A stretch of DNA of 64,000 bases from NCBI RefSeq assembly GCF_024758725.1, contig NZ_CP096972.1, positions 124,001 to 188,000 on the forward strand, read 5' to 3'. The DNA is from Sphingomonas sp. SUN039 (lineage in GTDB: Bacteria; Pseudomonadota; Alphaproteobacteria; Sphingomonadales; Sphingomonadaceae). Shown in pieces: positions 41,315 through 50,152 of this stretch. The stretch's first letter is position 1; the number at the start of each line of letters is the position of its first letter. The notes under the pieces were generated by a model that worked only from the letters and a program-made list of their open reading frames with translations, had not been told where the DNA came from and did not search any database. A program made the position numbers and the translations under genes.

Positions 41315-41391
41315 CGGGACGTAGCGCAGCCTGGTAGCGCATCACACTGGGGGTGTGGGGGTCGCAGGTTCGAATCCTGTCGTCCCGACCA
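41315..41391 (+). tRNA. tRNA-Pro (anticodon GGG)
   Basis: The 77-nt gene folds as a normal cloverleaf. The acceptor stem is CGGGACG with CGTCCCG, the D-arm GCGC with GCGC, the anticodon stem TCACA with TGTGG around loop CTGGGGG (anticodon GGG), and the T-arm CAGG/CCTG with loop TTCGAAT. The discriminator A is followed by an encoded CCA. Confidence 0.97.
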
Positions 41392-41694
41392 AGATAGCAA
41401 AGATTTCTTAAGGTATTGATTTGTGAGATATAAACGTCTCACGGCGACCCACGTTAACTTGTTACCGTTTCGTGTCTGCGAGCGATCCCTGGGAATATCC
41501 GCACATTGTGCATTCGTGCGTGAGGCAGGCTTGTTCAGGGCTTTGTCGAGATTGCAGCCGTTCGCTCATAGCCTGTAAGCCCTGATCGTTGCTGTCGTCG
41601 TTTTTGTCATATGGACGGCAAAGGTGCTGGCAGCGCCAAGGAATGCACGTGACGATCCTCGTTTTTTTGGACGAACCGTGCCCCTGCCCGTGCC
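41392..41694. other. Intergenic region without a supported gene
   Basis: These 303 bp are less GC-rich than their surroundings. A 35-codon minus-strand ORF (41462-41569) with three cysteines is possible but has no supporting Shine-Dalgarno. No terminator hairpin, repeat copy of the tRNA 3' end or transposase remnant was seen. It separates tRNA-Pro from the end of the exopolysaccharide locus. Confidence 0.6.
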
Positions 41695-43095
41695 TCAATA
41701 AGCGCCTCTCCCGCCAACTACGGCGGGAATTGTGCGCGCGAGCAGCGCAAGGTCCTGCCGCAGCGAGGGCTTGTCGAGATAAGCTATGTCCATCGCCACC
41801 TGTTCCTCGAAAGGGATTTCAGCACGGCCCGAGACTTGCCATGTGCAGGTAATTCCGGGCTTGCCCGCCAGCCGCGGCCAGACACGGTCGTGATAACTGA
41901 TAACCTCCTTGGGCAGTGCCGGGCGCGGGCCGACCAGCGCCATCGAGCCACCGACCACATTCAACAATTGCGGCAATTCATCGATCGAGAAGCGACGAAT
42001 GAAACGTCCGACGCGCGTGATACGCGGGTCGTGACGCATTTTGAAACAGGTCGCGTCGCGCTCCGACTGGGCGCGCAGTGCTTCGAGCCGCGCCTCGGCA
42101 TCGACCGCCATCGAGCGGAACTTGAGCATCAAAAAGGGCTTGCCGTCACGCCCGATCCGCGTTTGCCGGAAAAGAACGGGGCCGCCGTCCTCGAGGCGGA
42201 TCGCGACGGCGACCGCCGTGAGCAGCGGTGCGAGGATGACCAGCGCTGCTGTGCCTGCCGCAACGTCGAGCCCGCGCTTGATCATCCGGCGGCCCAGCCC
42301 GGCAAGGTCGCGCACGGCAAGGGCATGGGCGCAAGCACGGGCGAGGAACACCCCGTTGCCGGCGAGGTAGCGCCGTGCCATCCGGCGCGGTTCCTGCGCC
42401 AGCCGCCATACCCATTCGAGACCCGTCTGGCGCAGCGCCAGCGGTGCGCGAGGAATGCGCCCGGCATAATAGTCGAACAGCCCCCCGACGCCCATGACAA
42501 CGGGTGCCGCGAGTGCATCGGCGAAGTGCGCGATCCAGCGCTCCTGCCTGGGCACGCCAAAGCCGACGAGAACGATCTTCGCGCCGGACGCGTTGATCGC
42601 ATCGAGCACCGCTTCCTCCGCCTCGGGCGCGTAAAAGCCGTGCATCGCTCCGGCGACCTTGAGGTCCGGGAAGCGCGCCCGCATCGCCGAGCCCGCCGCG
42701 TGGGCAACGCCGGGCTGGCCACCAAGCAGGAAAATCGGCACGCCGGTATCAGTGGCGCGCGCGCATAGCTCGGGAAACAGGTCGGTGCCGTTGAGGTTCT
42801 CGCCAAGGCGGACGCCCGCAAGCCCGGCGGCGATCCGTATCCCGATCCCGTCGGGCAGCAGCATGTCCGATTTCTTGAGGGCGCGCCGGTAACGCGGATC
42901 GCGCGCGGCGATATTGACGCAATGCGCGTTGACGAAACTGACGACGGTAGGTGTGCCGATCAGCGCGCGCAGCACAAGATCGTCGGCCACGTCGGCGCGC
43001 GTTCGCGCGGCAAGCTTCAGGCCGAAGAGGGTGGCGGCAGGCCGCGCGATGCGCGGGGCGAAACTGACGGGCGAAGGCATGGTGAAAGCGGTCAT
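41695..43095 (-). CDS. WecG/TagA-type glycosyltransferase fused to phosphoglycosyl transferase
   Basis: This 466-residue protein joins two enzymes. Residues about 20-240 are a WecG/TagA/CpsF glycosyltransferase: VSFVNAHCVNIA, LLPDGIGI and the GVPRQERWI motif. Residues about 271-466 are a bacterial sugar transferase of the WcaJ/polyprenyl-phosphate glycosyl-1-phosphate type, with one membrane helix (about 276-298), KFRSM, the catalytic Asp372-Glu373 pair (IDELPQ) and GPRP. The C-terminal part would start the glycan by loading sugar phosphate on undecaprenyl phosphate, and the N-terminal part would add the next sugar. A sigma-54-like promoter lies 40 bp before the ATG. The longer frame reaching past 44 kb is antisense to the flippase and is not real. 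Confidence 0.9.
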   Translation of the reverse strand: MTAFTMPSPVSFAPRIARPAATLFGLKLAARTRADVADDLVLRALIGTPTVVSFVNAHCVNIAARDPRYRRALKKSDMLLPDGIGIRIAAGLAGVRLGENLNGTDLFPELCARATDTGVPIFLLGGQPGVAHAAGSAMRARFPDLKVAGAMHGFYAPEAEEAVLDAINASGAKIVLVGFGVPRQERWIAHFADALAAPVVMGVGGLFDYYAGRIPRAPLALRQTGLEWVWRLAQEPRRMARRYLAGNGVFLARACAHALAVRDLAGLGRRMIKRGLDVAAGTAALVILAPLLTAVAVAIRLEDGGPVLFRQTRIGRDGKPFLMLKFRSMAVDAEARLEALRAQSERDATCFKMRHDPRITRVGRFIRRFSIDELPQLLNVVGGSMALVGPRPALPKEVISYHDRVWPRLAGKPGITCTWQVSGRAEIPFEEQVAMDIAYLDKPSLRQDLALLARTIPAVVGGRGAY

Positions 43096-43134
43096 GGAGC
43101 AACAAGTCCCTGTGACGATTGACGCGGGTGCCAG

Positions 43135-43151
43135 TTCAGGGGACGTGCCAG
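43135..43151 (-). promoter_or_regulatory. Sigma-54-like -24/-12 box for WecG-PGT fusion gene
   Basis: On the minus strand the sequence is CTGGCACGTCCCCTGAA, which matches the sigma-54 pattern TGGCAC-N5-TTGC except for C in place of the first T and A in place of the last C. It shares TGGCACG-N4-YTGAA with the box at 51338. Transcription would begin about 25-30 bp before the ATG at 43095. The identical upstream dyad is centred 103 bp upstream. Confidence 0.6.
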
Positions 43152-43247
43152 AAATGCGGATTTGAGGCGTTCGGCGCGCCTCGATGGTTAACCGACCGGG
43201 AGCGTTGCAGTCCGCGATTGCATTGCGCATGCCAAACGCAGCCGTTT

Positions 43248-43260
43248 TTGCAAAATGCAA
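43248..43260. promoter_or_regulatory. Putative upstream activator site TTGCAAAATGCAA
   Basis: TTGCAAAATGCAA is a dyad of half-sites TTGCA and TGCAA around AAA. The same 13 bases recur at 51452-51464, upstream of the other sigma-54-like box. A weaker relative (TTGCA-TTG-CGCAT) lies at 43218-43230, 30 bp away. It sits between the fusion gene and the flippase gene and could serve both directions. Confidence 0.6.
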
Positions 43261-43294
43261 GAGCGGCGCCGGATGGATGCCCCGTGCGACAGGC

Positions 43295-43311
43295 TTGGCA
43301 CGGAATTTGGA
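43295..43311 (+). promoter_or_regulatory. Sigma-54-like box before the flippase gene
   Basis: TTGGCACGGAATTTGGA has a perfect -24 part and a -12 part with G instead of C. The predicted start of transcription would fall near the start codon and past the Shine-Dalgarno AGGAG (43313-43317), which argues against normal use. It is listed because it resembles the two other boxes of the locus. Confidence 0.4.
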
Positions 43312-43323
43312 TAGGAGCTCGTG

Positions 43324-44607
43324 ATGATCGCGCTCCTCACCCGCCCATACGCCGATTTCGCGCGGCGTTCCCCTGATCTGGCCGTGCTCGCGCGCGGTCT
43401 CGCCGCCTATGGTGGCGGCGAGATCGCGACGCGGGCGGTGCGCATCGTCGCGATCGTAGTCATCGCGCGCCATGTCGATGCGGTCGAACTCGGCACAGCG
43501 GCGCTCGCGCTCTCGCTGTTCGAGCTGGTGCGCGTGCTCGCCAATGCGGGGATCGGCCAGCGTATTATCGCGGCAGCGGATGCCGAGCTCGACGCAGTCT
43601 GCGTCCGTGCGGCCCAATTGTTCTGGTTTTGGTGTGCGGCGGTCGCCGGCGTCCAGTTGTCGGTGGCAGGCGTGCTGTGGGCAGGCTTTGCCCTGCCGGT
43701 GCCCGCCGCGATGCTCGCGGTGCTCGCGCTTGTTTATCTGATCATGCCACCCGGACTCGTTCAGGTCTTCCTCCTGATGCGCGACGGGCGGCTTGCAGTC
43801 ACTGCGCGCAACGCGACCGCGCAGACGATCTGCGACCATATCCTGACGATGCTGCTCGCCGCCTTGTGGCCGAGTGCCTGGGCGATTGTGCTGCCCAAGC
43901 TGATGACCGCGCCGCTCTGGACGATCCTGACCCGGCGGGCGCGGCCGTGGCGCTGTCCCACGGGGATCGAACCGGCACCCCTCGCCAGCTTTATGCGCTA
44001 TGGCGCGGGCGTCCTCGGCAGCGAGCTGGGGGCCGCCGCCCGCGCGCAACTTGGCAATCTGGTCGTGGGCGCAACGCTCGGCATCAAAGCTCTCGGCCTC
44101 TTCTACTTCGCGTTCGGGGCCGGGCTCGGCATTACGGCCTCGTTCGTGTCGGCATTCACGATCGTTCTTTTCCCGCATTTGTGCGCGGCGCGCGGTCCCG
44201 ACGAAATCGCGCGGCGTACGCGACGAGGTATGGCGTTCGGACTCGCGGCGATGCTGCCCGTCATCCTCGCCCAGGTGCTGCTCGCACCATTCTACGTGCC
44301 GATCCTTTTCGGCGCTCATTGGGCGGAGGCGGCACCGCTGGTTTCGCTGCTTGGTCTCGGCGCGCTTCCGCTGGTCGCGGGCGCGGCGATGACGGCGGCG
44401 CTGCGCGCGTCACGGCGGACCGGGCTTGACGCCGCGATCAGCCTTGCCAGCGCGGCGGCGGCGATCGGCGGGCTGTGGCTGGGCAGTGGACATGGCCTTG
44501 ATGGTGCGGCGATGGGCTATGTCGCGGGCCTCGCGCTTGTCGTTGTGCCGGCGGCCTTGATACTCGCCTGGCCGCGCCGTCCGGTACCGGCGGAGGCGGC
44601 GGTATGA
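43324..44607 (+). CDS. Oligosaccharide flippase (Wzx/MATE-like)
   Basis: This 427-residue protein has about twelve transmembrane helices with scattered Arg and Pro, the layout of polysaccharide flippases of the Wzx/RfbX group. An N-terminal GLAAYGGGEIATRAVRIVAIVVIAR segment is typical. It would move the undecaprenyl-linked repeat unit across the inner membrane. I chose the ATG at 43324, which has AGGAG 6 bases upstream; a GTG directly before it is in frame. It begins a four-gene rightward unit whose stop and start codons mostly overlap. Confidence 0.88.
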   Translation: MIALLTRPYADFARRSPDLAVLARGLAAYGGGEIATRAVRIVAIVVIARHVDAVELGTAALALSLFELVRVLANAGIGQRIIAAADAELDAVCVRAAQLFWFWCAAVAGVQLSVAGVLWAGFALPVPAAMLAVLALVYLIMPPGLVQVFLLMRDGRLAVTARNATAQTICDHILTMLLAALWPSAWAIVLPKLMTAPLWTILTRRARPWRCPTGIEPAPLASFMRYGAGVLGSELGAAARAQLGNLVVGATLGIKALGLFYFAFGAGLGITASFVSAFTIVLFPHLCAARGPDEIARRTRRGMAFGLAAMLPVILAQVLLAPFYVPILFGAHWAEAAPLVSLLGLGALPLVAGAAMTAALRASRRTGLDAAISLASAAAAIGGLWLGSGHGLDGAAMGYVAGLALVVVPAALILAWPRRPVPAEAAV

Positions 44608-45527
44608 GCGGTCCGCGCTTCTCGGTGATCATCCCGGCCTATAATGCGGCGCGGACAATCGGCGCGTCGATCGCCACTGTTCGCGCGCAAAGCTTCCACG
44701 ATTTGGAGTTGATCGTCATCGACGACGGCTCGACTGACGCGACCGTCGCCGCCGCGCGCGCAGCCATCGGCGACGATATCCGCTGTCGAGTGATTTCCAA
44801 GGGCAATGGCGGCGTTTCGGCCGCGCGTAACCTCGGCGCGGACATGGCGGCGGGGCAATTGCTCGCCTTCCTCGACGCCGACGACCTGTGGCATGAAGAC
44901 AAGCTCTCGACGCACGCCGCCTTCCACGCCGGGCAACTCGACCTTGCGGCGAGCTTCGCGCGCGTGGCGTTCGTCGACGGCACTGCGCGCACGCTCGATG
45001 CGCGCTCGCATTCGACTGTGCCGGAGGGGGGGCTGACCGTGGCGGCGCTACTGGGCGAAAATCCGGTTTGCACGACCTCGAACCTCGTCGTCGATCGCGC
45101 GGCCTTTGCAGTCATCGGGGGATTCGACTCCGAAATGCGCCATGCCGAGGATCAGGAATGGCAATTGCGTGCCGTTACGCACGGCCATCGGATCGAGGGG
45201 ATCGATCAAATCCTCGTCGGCTATCGCAACAGCGAGGACGGGCTTTCGGTCGATCTTGCCGCGATGCACCGAGGTTGGATGGCGCTGGCCGCGCGCTATG
45301 GCGGGCGCGAATACGCGGGCGCGCAGGCGGTGTTCTGCCGCTATCTCGCGCGCCGCACGCTGAGGAGCGGGGCGCCAGGAACGGTCGCGCTCGGCTACGC
45401 CTGGTCGGGCCTGCGCGCACACGGCACTGCATATTTCGATTCCCCCGCGCGTGGCCTGCTGACCTTTGTCGCTGCGCTTGCCAGTCCCCTCCTCCCCGCC
45501 GCGCTGCGCGCGCGCCTTTTTGCCTGA
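44604..45527 (+). CDS. Family 2 glycosyltransferase
   Basis: This 307-residue GT-A glycosyltransferase begins with FSVIIPAYNAARTI and has the nucleotide-sugar and metal motifs VIDDGSTDAT and AFLDADDLWH (the DxD-like DADD). The C-terminal half contains the conserved E-D-x-W-like HAEDQEWQLR. It adds one sugar of the exopolysaccharide repeat on the cytoplasmic face. It overlaps the flippase stop by 4 bp (ATGA). A second family 2 glycosyltransferase gene follows after 11 bp. Confidence 0.92.
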   Translation: MSGPRFSVIIPAYNAARTIGASIATVRAQSFHDLELIVIDDGSTDATVAAARAAIGDDIRCRVISKGNGGVSAARNLGADMAAGQLLAFLDADDLWHEDKLSTHAAFHAGQLDLAASFARVAFVDGTARTLDARSHSTVPEGGLTVAALLGENPVCTTSNLVVDRAAFAVIGGFDSEMRHAEDQEWQLRAVTHGHRIEGIDQILVGYRNSEDGLSVDLAAMHRGWMALAARYGGREYAGAQAVFCRYLARRTLRSGAPGTVALGYAWSGLRAHGTAYFDSPARGLLTFVAALASPLLPAALRARLFA

Positions 45528-45538
45528 AGGATAAGCCG

Positions 45539-46528
45539 ATGACGAACGCGCCAATGGTTTCGGTGGTGATGCCGGTCTACCATGTTGCGGCATTTGTGGG
45601 CGAGGCCGTCGCCTCCGTGCTCGCTCAGCGCTATGACGATTTCGAGCTTATCATCGTCGACGATGGCGGTGACGACGAAAGCGTTGCACTCTGCCGGGCG
45701 TTCGGCGATCCGCGGATCCGCGTCGTTTCGCAGGCAAACCGGGGCTTGGCGGGCGCACGCAACACCGGAATCGCGGAGGCGCGTGGGCGATACATTGCGC
45801 TCCTCGACGGCGATGACCGCTGGCATCCGGACAAATTGATGCTCCACGTTATCCATCTCGAGGCGGATCGCACGGTTGACGTTAGCTATGCGGGATCGCG
45901 AATGATCGATGCGGCAGGACGGCCGCTCCGTGTCGCAATGCGGCCCCGCCTTGCCGACGTCACAGCGGCGCATTTCCTGACGCGCAATCCGGTCGGCAAC
46001 GGATCGGCGGCGGTGCTGCGGCGGACCGCGCTCCACCGGGTCGCGTTCGCGCACCCCGACACGCCGGAACGGCGCTGCTGGTTCGACGAAAGCTTCCGGC
46101 AGTCGGAGGATATCGAGCTGTGGCTGCGTATGGCGGCAGGACATGGCTGCCGTTTCGAGGGGATCGCCGGCCTCCTGACCGATTATCGCATCGTCAGGGG
46201 CGGCCTGTCGGCGAACATCGTTCGCCAGTTCGAAAGCTGGCAGCGCGCGGTCGACAAGCTGGCGGGCTATGCGCCTGACCTTGTCGCGCGGCACGGCAAC
46301 CGGGCGGCCGCGTACCAGCTCCGTTATCTCGCCCGCCGCGCGGTCCAGCTGGGCGATGGCCCCTTTGCTGCCGCGCTCGTACGCCAGGCGCTCATGCGCG
46401 ATCCGGCGATCCTGATCGCCGAGCCGGTCAAGACCGCAATTACCGCGCTCGCTGCCTTTGCTTTGCGCTACATGCCAGCGCCCGCGTTCCGCGCGCTCGG
46501 CACACTTTATCTGGGGGCTGCAGCATGA
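45539..46528 (+). CDS. Family 2 glycosyltransferase
   Basis: This 329-residue GT-A enzyme starts with VSVVMPVYHVAAFVGEAVASVLAQ and carries VDDGGDDES and LLDGDDRWHPDK as its metal and donor motifs. It resembles its upstream neighbour in the first 110 residues and differs in the acceptor half, which contains QSEDIELWLRMA. The ATG at 45539 is preceded by AAGGATAAG. A longer frame that runs back into the preceding gene is a shadow. Its stop overlaps the start of the next glycosyltransferase by 4 bp. Confidence 0.9.
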   Translation: MTNAPMVSVVMPVYHVAAFVGEAVASVLAQRYDDFELIIVDDGGDDESVALCRAFGDPRIRVVSQANRGLAGARNTGIAEARGRYIALLDGDDRWHPDKLMLHVIHLEADRTVDVSYAGSRMIDAAGRPLRVAMRPRLADVTAAHFLTRNPVGNGSAAVLRRTALHRVAFAHPDTPERRCWFDESFRQSEDIELWLRMAAGHGCRFEGIAGLLTDYRIVRGGLSANIVRQFESWQRAVDKLAGYAPDLVARHGNRAAAYQLRYLARRAVQLGDGPFAAALVRQALMRDPAILIAEPVKTAITALAAFALRYMPAPAFRALGTLYLGAAA

Positions 46529-47577
46529 CTTCGATCCGCGTCACCCATCTGATCGACGACACCAATTTCGGCGGGGTGATGCGCGGCCTGCGCATGTTCG
46601 ACCGTCCCGAATTCGCCAGAATCGGCACGATCGAGACGATCCGGGTCGAACCGCGCCGACGGCTGTCGCCCCGCTATCCTGCCGACCTCATTGTCACTCA
46701 TTTTGCGCCGTGCTGGGCAATGATCCCCTTTTTGTGGTCGCTCAAGCTGCGCCATCCGCGCGCGCGGCTCGTTCATGTCGAGCACAGTTACATCGGCTGT
46801 TTCGAAGCCGCGCAGGTGCCGAACCGCACACGCTTCCGGACGATGCTTGCGCTGGCGCTGGCGCCGTTCGATGAAGTCGTCTGCGTGTCGGACGCCCAGG
46901 CCGGCTGGATGCGCGCCGCCGTGCCCTCGGTCGCAGCGCGTACCCATGTGATCAACCCCTGGGGAAGCGTCTCCGGGCTCGATGCCGTAGCCCCGGTCGC
47001 GCACGCAACCGCCGGGCCGCTCGTGCTCGCGGCCTACGGCCGGTTTGATCCGATCAAGCGGTTCGACGTGCTGATCGCAGCCATGCGTCGCCTGCCGCCC
47101 GACCGCTTCCGGCTCGTGCTCGGCGGCTTCGGGCCTGAGGATGCGGCGCTGCGTGCTGCCGCCGAAGGGTTGTCGCATGTCACGTTCGCCGGGAGAGTCG
47201 AGGACGTGCCGGGATTCCTCGGTGGGTGCGACGCGGTGGTCATCCCGTCACGCTGGGAGACGTTCGGCCAGGTCGCCGAGGAGGCAAAGGCGGCGGCGCG
47301 TCCGATCGTCGTCGCAGATGGGCCTGCGCTCGCGGCGCACATCGGACAGGCGGGCCTCGTCGTCGACTGCAGCGATCCCGCCACTCTGGCCCGTACGCTC
47401 GCCCTGCTGCCCACGCTGCCGCTGCGCCGCATGGGGGAGGCGGGGCGCGCGAGCCTTGCCACCGCCGCCGCAGACCGTGTCGCGCAGTGGCTCGCGCTTT
47501 ACGAACGCGCCGTGCCCCGCTTGGCATCGCTGCGCGCCGCTGTGCCGATCAGGATGAGCCCCGGCCAGATCAGATAG
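46525..47577 (+). CDS. Family 4-type glycosyltransferase
   Basis: This 350-residue GT-B enzyme has its acceptor half first (VTHLIDDTNFGGVMRGL) and a donor-binding C-terminal half with AYGRFDPIKRFDVLI, VLGGFGPED and the VIPSRWETFGQVAEEAKAAARP motif, including the conserved E-x7-E. It adds another sugar of the exopolysaccharide repeat. Its last 79 bases overlap the end of the convergent ligase gene, an unusually long 3' overlap. Both readings are supported by good reading frames and sensible protein ends. Confidence 0.9.
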   Translation: MTSIRVTHLIDDTNFGGVMRGLRMFDRPEFARIGTIETIRVEPRRRLSPRYPADLIVTHFAPCWAMIPFLWSLKLRHPRARLVHVEHSYIGCFEAAQVPNRTRFRTMLALALAPFDEVVCVSDAQAGWMRAAVPSVAARTHVINPWGSVSGLDAVAPVAHATAGPLVLAAYGRFDPIKRFDVLIAAMRRLPPDRFRLVLGGFGPEDAALRAAAEGLSHVTFAGRVEDVPGFLGGCDAVVIPSRWETFGQVAEEAKAAARPIVVADGPALAAHIGQAGLVVDCSDPATLARTLALLPTLPLRRMGEAGRASLATAAADRVAQWLALYERAVPRLASLRAAVPIRMSPGQIR

Positions 47578-48761
47578 CCGAGTACTTCGAGGTTTTCTCC
47601 GAAGGAATAAAGCAACAGCACAAACAGCAACGCGAGCGCCCGCCGTGCTTCGTGCAACCGGCCGGCCTCTACGGCCGTCAGGATCAGCGATCCGAACAGC
47701 GGCACGGCGAGTGCGAGCACACCCACCAGCCCCTTGACGAACAACAGGCCGAACCAGCTGTGATGGCTGCCGATCGGCATATATTCGACAAGATGAGGTC
47801 CGCGTTCGACAATGCCATGGCCAAACCATGGCGCTTCGTTGCGCCACCTCTCGACCGCGATCCGGCCCAGCGTCGCGCGCACTCGGCTTGAGGCCGCCCT
47901 TGCGCCGTTGAAATCGCTCGTAGCCTGTTGGGCGAGCGCGAGAAGGCTTTGAGCAAAGAACCCGGCGAGCAGCGCGCCCGGCGCTGCCGCGAACCAGGTC
48001 GAAGGACGGGCGAAGCGCGCGACCAGCCAGGCCGTCGGCCAGGCGAGCACGATCGCGACGAGGGCCAGCCGCGATTGCGACATCAGCGCCATGGCAAGTG
48101 CGGCGGCAATGCCGATCGCCCGCCACCCGCGGTGCCGCTCTTCGCCCGCGATCAGCGCGGAGATGGCCGCGACGAACCCGATCGCGGGGGACCAGGGCGC
48201 GAAAAACTGCCAACGGGGCGCGCTCGTTCCCGGCTCAAAGGTGTACAGAATTGTCGAGAAATATTCGGGGCCCGAACCCCCGAGCACGACCAGGGGCGAG
48301 ACCCAGAGCGTTTTGGGCAGGCCGACATAGGGCGCGACCGCAAAGATCGGAATCAGCGCGAGCGACTGCGCGCCGAGGCGGCAGGTTGCGCGCACGATGA
48401 CGCTGCTACGGATCGGCAGTACCGCCCCCGCGAGCGGGAACAGCGCGAGCAGTGCCCAGCCCTTGGCCCAGCCCGCAACCGATTTGAGCGTCTGCGCCGC
48501 GCCGAGATCGTTTTCGATGTGGCCGACGAGCAGGGCGACGAGCATCACTGCCATCCCGCCGAGCCATAGCATGACGAGCGCGCCGGGCGGGCGCGCGTGA
48601 CCGAGGTAAAGCCGCGCGCATGCCATTGCCCCGAGCGTCCACCCGAGCAGCGGCCCGGCAAAGTAAAGCCCGCCGATCAGCCACAAGACCCAGGTCGCGG
48701 CGATCGTGCCCGCGATCAGGCGTTCGGCAAGAGACGCTGGATGATCGGTTGGCGAAGCCAT
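47499..48761 (-). CDS. O-antigen ligase / Wzy-like polymerase
   Basis: This 420-residue membrane protein has ten or more helices and the ligase/polymerase loop (WRNEAPWFGHGIVERGPHLVEYMPIGSHHSW), with the His and Arg residues typical of Wzy/WaaL proteins. It would join repeat units or ligate them to a carrier on the periplasmic side. It overlaps the end of the preceding leftward gene by 46 bp and the end of the convergent glycosyltransferase by 79 bp. Its role as polymerase rather than ligase is inferred from the chain-length and export genes beside it. Confidence 0.85.
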   Translation of the reverse strand: MASPTDHPASLAERLIAGTIAATWVLWLIGGLYFAGPLLGWTLGAMACARLYLGHARPPGALVMLWLGGMAVMLVALLVGHIENDLGAAQTLKSVAGWAKGWALLALFPLAGAVLPIRSSVIVRATCRLGAQSLALIPIFAVAPYVGLPKTLWVSPLVVLGGSGPEYFSTILYTFEPGTSAPRWQFFAPWSPAIGFVAAISALIAGEERHRGWRAIGIAAALAMALMSQSRLALVAIVLAWPTAWLVARFARPSTWFAAAPGALLAGFFAQSLLALAQQATSDFNGARAASSRVRATLGRIAVERWRNEAPWFGHGIVERGPHLVEYMPIGSHHSWFGLLFVKGLVGVLALAVPLFGSLILTAVEAGRLHEARRALALLFVLLLYSFGENLEVLGYLIWPGLILIGTAARSDAKRGTARS

Positions 48762-50152
48762 AGCAGCAGGAATCCGACGATGAGGAGGACCGATGCGCCG
48801 ATCGCGCCGGCGAGCGCGAGGAGCAACGAGGGCGAGGACGGCTTGATCGGCAGCGACGGCGCCTCGAGCGTTTGGACGAGCGGGTATGACGCGAACGGAT
48901 CGGCTTTGTTGGTGTCGAGCCGCGCCAGCGCCGACGAAAAAACGGCTTCGGCGACACGCTGTTCGCGGACGAGGTCGGCGAGTTGCGCGGCGGTGCCGGC
49001 GAGTGCAGTCGTCTCGGCATTCTGCTGGCCGATCTGCGCGCGGATCTCGGCGGTGGCGGCGCGCGCGCCCGCGCTGTCGCCAAGACGCGACACAAGCGCC
49101 TCGAACAGCCGCTCGCGGCCGTCGCTGACTGACAGATCGGCGAACGTCATCAGCGTGCGCCCGTCGAGACCGGTCAGCGCACGGCCGCGCGCGATGAGCG
49201 CATCGCGCACGCCCGACTTGCGTGCGTCGAGCTCTTCGACCGTCGCGTGCTGCGGGCCGAGCACCGACCCCTTGTCGGTCGCCGTCGTCGCCACCTCGGC
49301 ATAACGATCGAGCAGTGAGCGGAAGAGTGGATCGGCTTTCAGGATCATTGCGCGCCGCGCCTCGGCCGGACCGATCTGGAGAGCGCCGGACAGTTGGCTC
49401 GTGGTCGCCGCTTGGGCGCGCTGCGTCGTACGCGCGACGCGCTCTCGGTCGCGCAGCGTGTCGAGCGCGGAGATGCGGCTGTTGAACTGGTCGAGCGAGA
49501 CGAGGCCGGTGCGCCCCTGAAAGGCAAGCACACGCTGCTGCGCGTCGCGGGCTTTGCCCTGGAGCGCGGCGATCTGGCGGCGGTCATTGGCCTCGCGCGT
49601 CGCCGCCTCGTCCTGGCGGAGTGCATCGAGCCCGGCAAGGAACGCGCGGCGCAGTGCTTCGGCGCGGGCATGCGCCTTGGCAGCGGTATGCCCGCTTAAG
49701 GTGACCTCGATCAGATTGGTCTGATCGGTGAGGGTGACGACCGGCTTGGGGAAAGCGAACGGATCGTCGCCCGCAAGCCGGGCCGCCGCGCGCAGCGTGA
49801 CGTCGGCGGCAAGCAGGCGCTTGTAGCTTTCGGTCGGGCTGAGCGTCGATCCGCTGAACGGCGAGGCGGTCGTCGTCGTCGCCTGCCCGATCGTTTCGAC
49901 GTTGATCGATCCGCCGACGCCGGTTCCGGGCAGGATAAACGTCATCCGGCTGGTGTAGCGCGGCGGTGTCGCGACAACATAGAGTGCGGCGAGCGCCCAG
50001 ATTACGGCGAGCGAGGGGCCGAGCGTAAGCGCATAGCGGCGGTAGCGGCCAAACGAGGGCAGCCCGTCGCGAACCAGCCGCCAACCGCGTACCAGCCGCC
50101 GAGTCGTATCGGGCGCAGGTGGCGCGGGCGGCGAAAGCGGCTCGTGCTTCAT
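48716..50152 (-). CDS. Polysaccharide chain-length determinant (Wzz/GumC-like)
   Basis: This 478-residue protein has two transmembrane helices, one near residues 45-67 and one near 437-462, with a long periplasmic coiled-coil region between them. The N-terminal periplasmic segment after the first helix (YTSRMTFILPG and later TESYKRLLAADVTLRAAARL) follows the Wzz pattern. There is no C-terminal tyrosine kinase domain, so it is a plain Wzz/GumC-type copolymerase. It controls chain length with the polymerase. The ATG overlaps the stop of the export gene (ATGA). Confidence 0.87.
   Translation of the reverse strand: MKHEPLSPPAPPAPDTTRRLVRGWRLVRDGLPSFGRYRRYALTLGPSLAVIWALAALYVVATPPRYTSRMTFILPGTGVGGSINVETIGQATTTTASPFSGSTLSPTESYKRLLAADVTLRAAARLAGDDPFAFPKPVVTLTDQTNLIEVTLSGHTAAKAHARAEALRRAFLAGLDALRQDEAATREANDRRQIAALQGKARDAQQRVLAFQGRTGLVSLDQFNSRISALDTLRDRERVARTTQRAQAATTSQLSGALQIGPAEARRAMILKADPLFRSLLDRYAEVATTATDKGSVLGPQHATVEELDARKSGVRDALIARGRALTGLDGRTLMTFADLSVSDGRERLFEALVSRLGDSAGARAATAEIRAQIGQQNAETTALAGTAAQLADLVREQRVAEAVFSSALARLDTNKADPFASYPLVQTLEAPSLPIKPSSPSLLLALAGAIGASVLLIVGFLLLWLRQPIIQRLLPNA

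Noticed and set aside
41315-41391. tRNA-Pro as an attachment site for an integrated element
   Set aside because: No second copy of the tRNA 3' end and no integrase were found in the window. The nearby lysozyme/holin pair fits the GTA type better.
41462-41569. 35-codon minus-strand ORF with three cysteines ([13 protein letters not shown] start)
   Set aside because: It is short, lacks a convincing Shine-Dalgarno and has no recognised family. Kept only as a possibility; conservation would be needed.
43096-44319. Upstream extension of the WecG-PGT frame to 874 codons
   Set aside because: The extension is antisense to the flippase gene, has no domain signature, and would skip the good ATG at 43095 with its own promoter.
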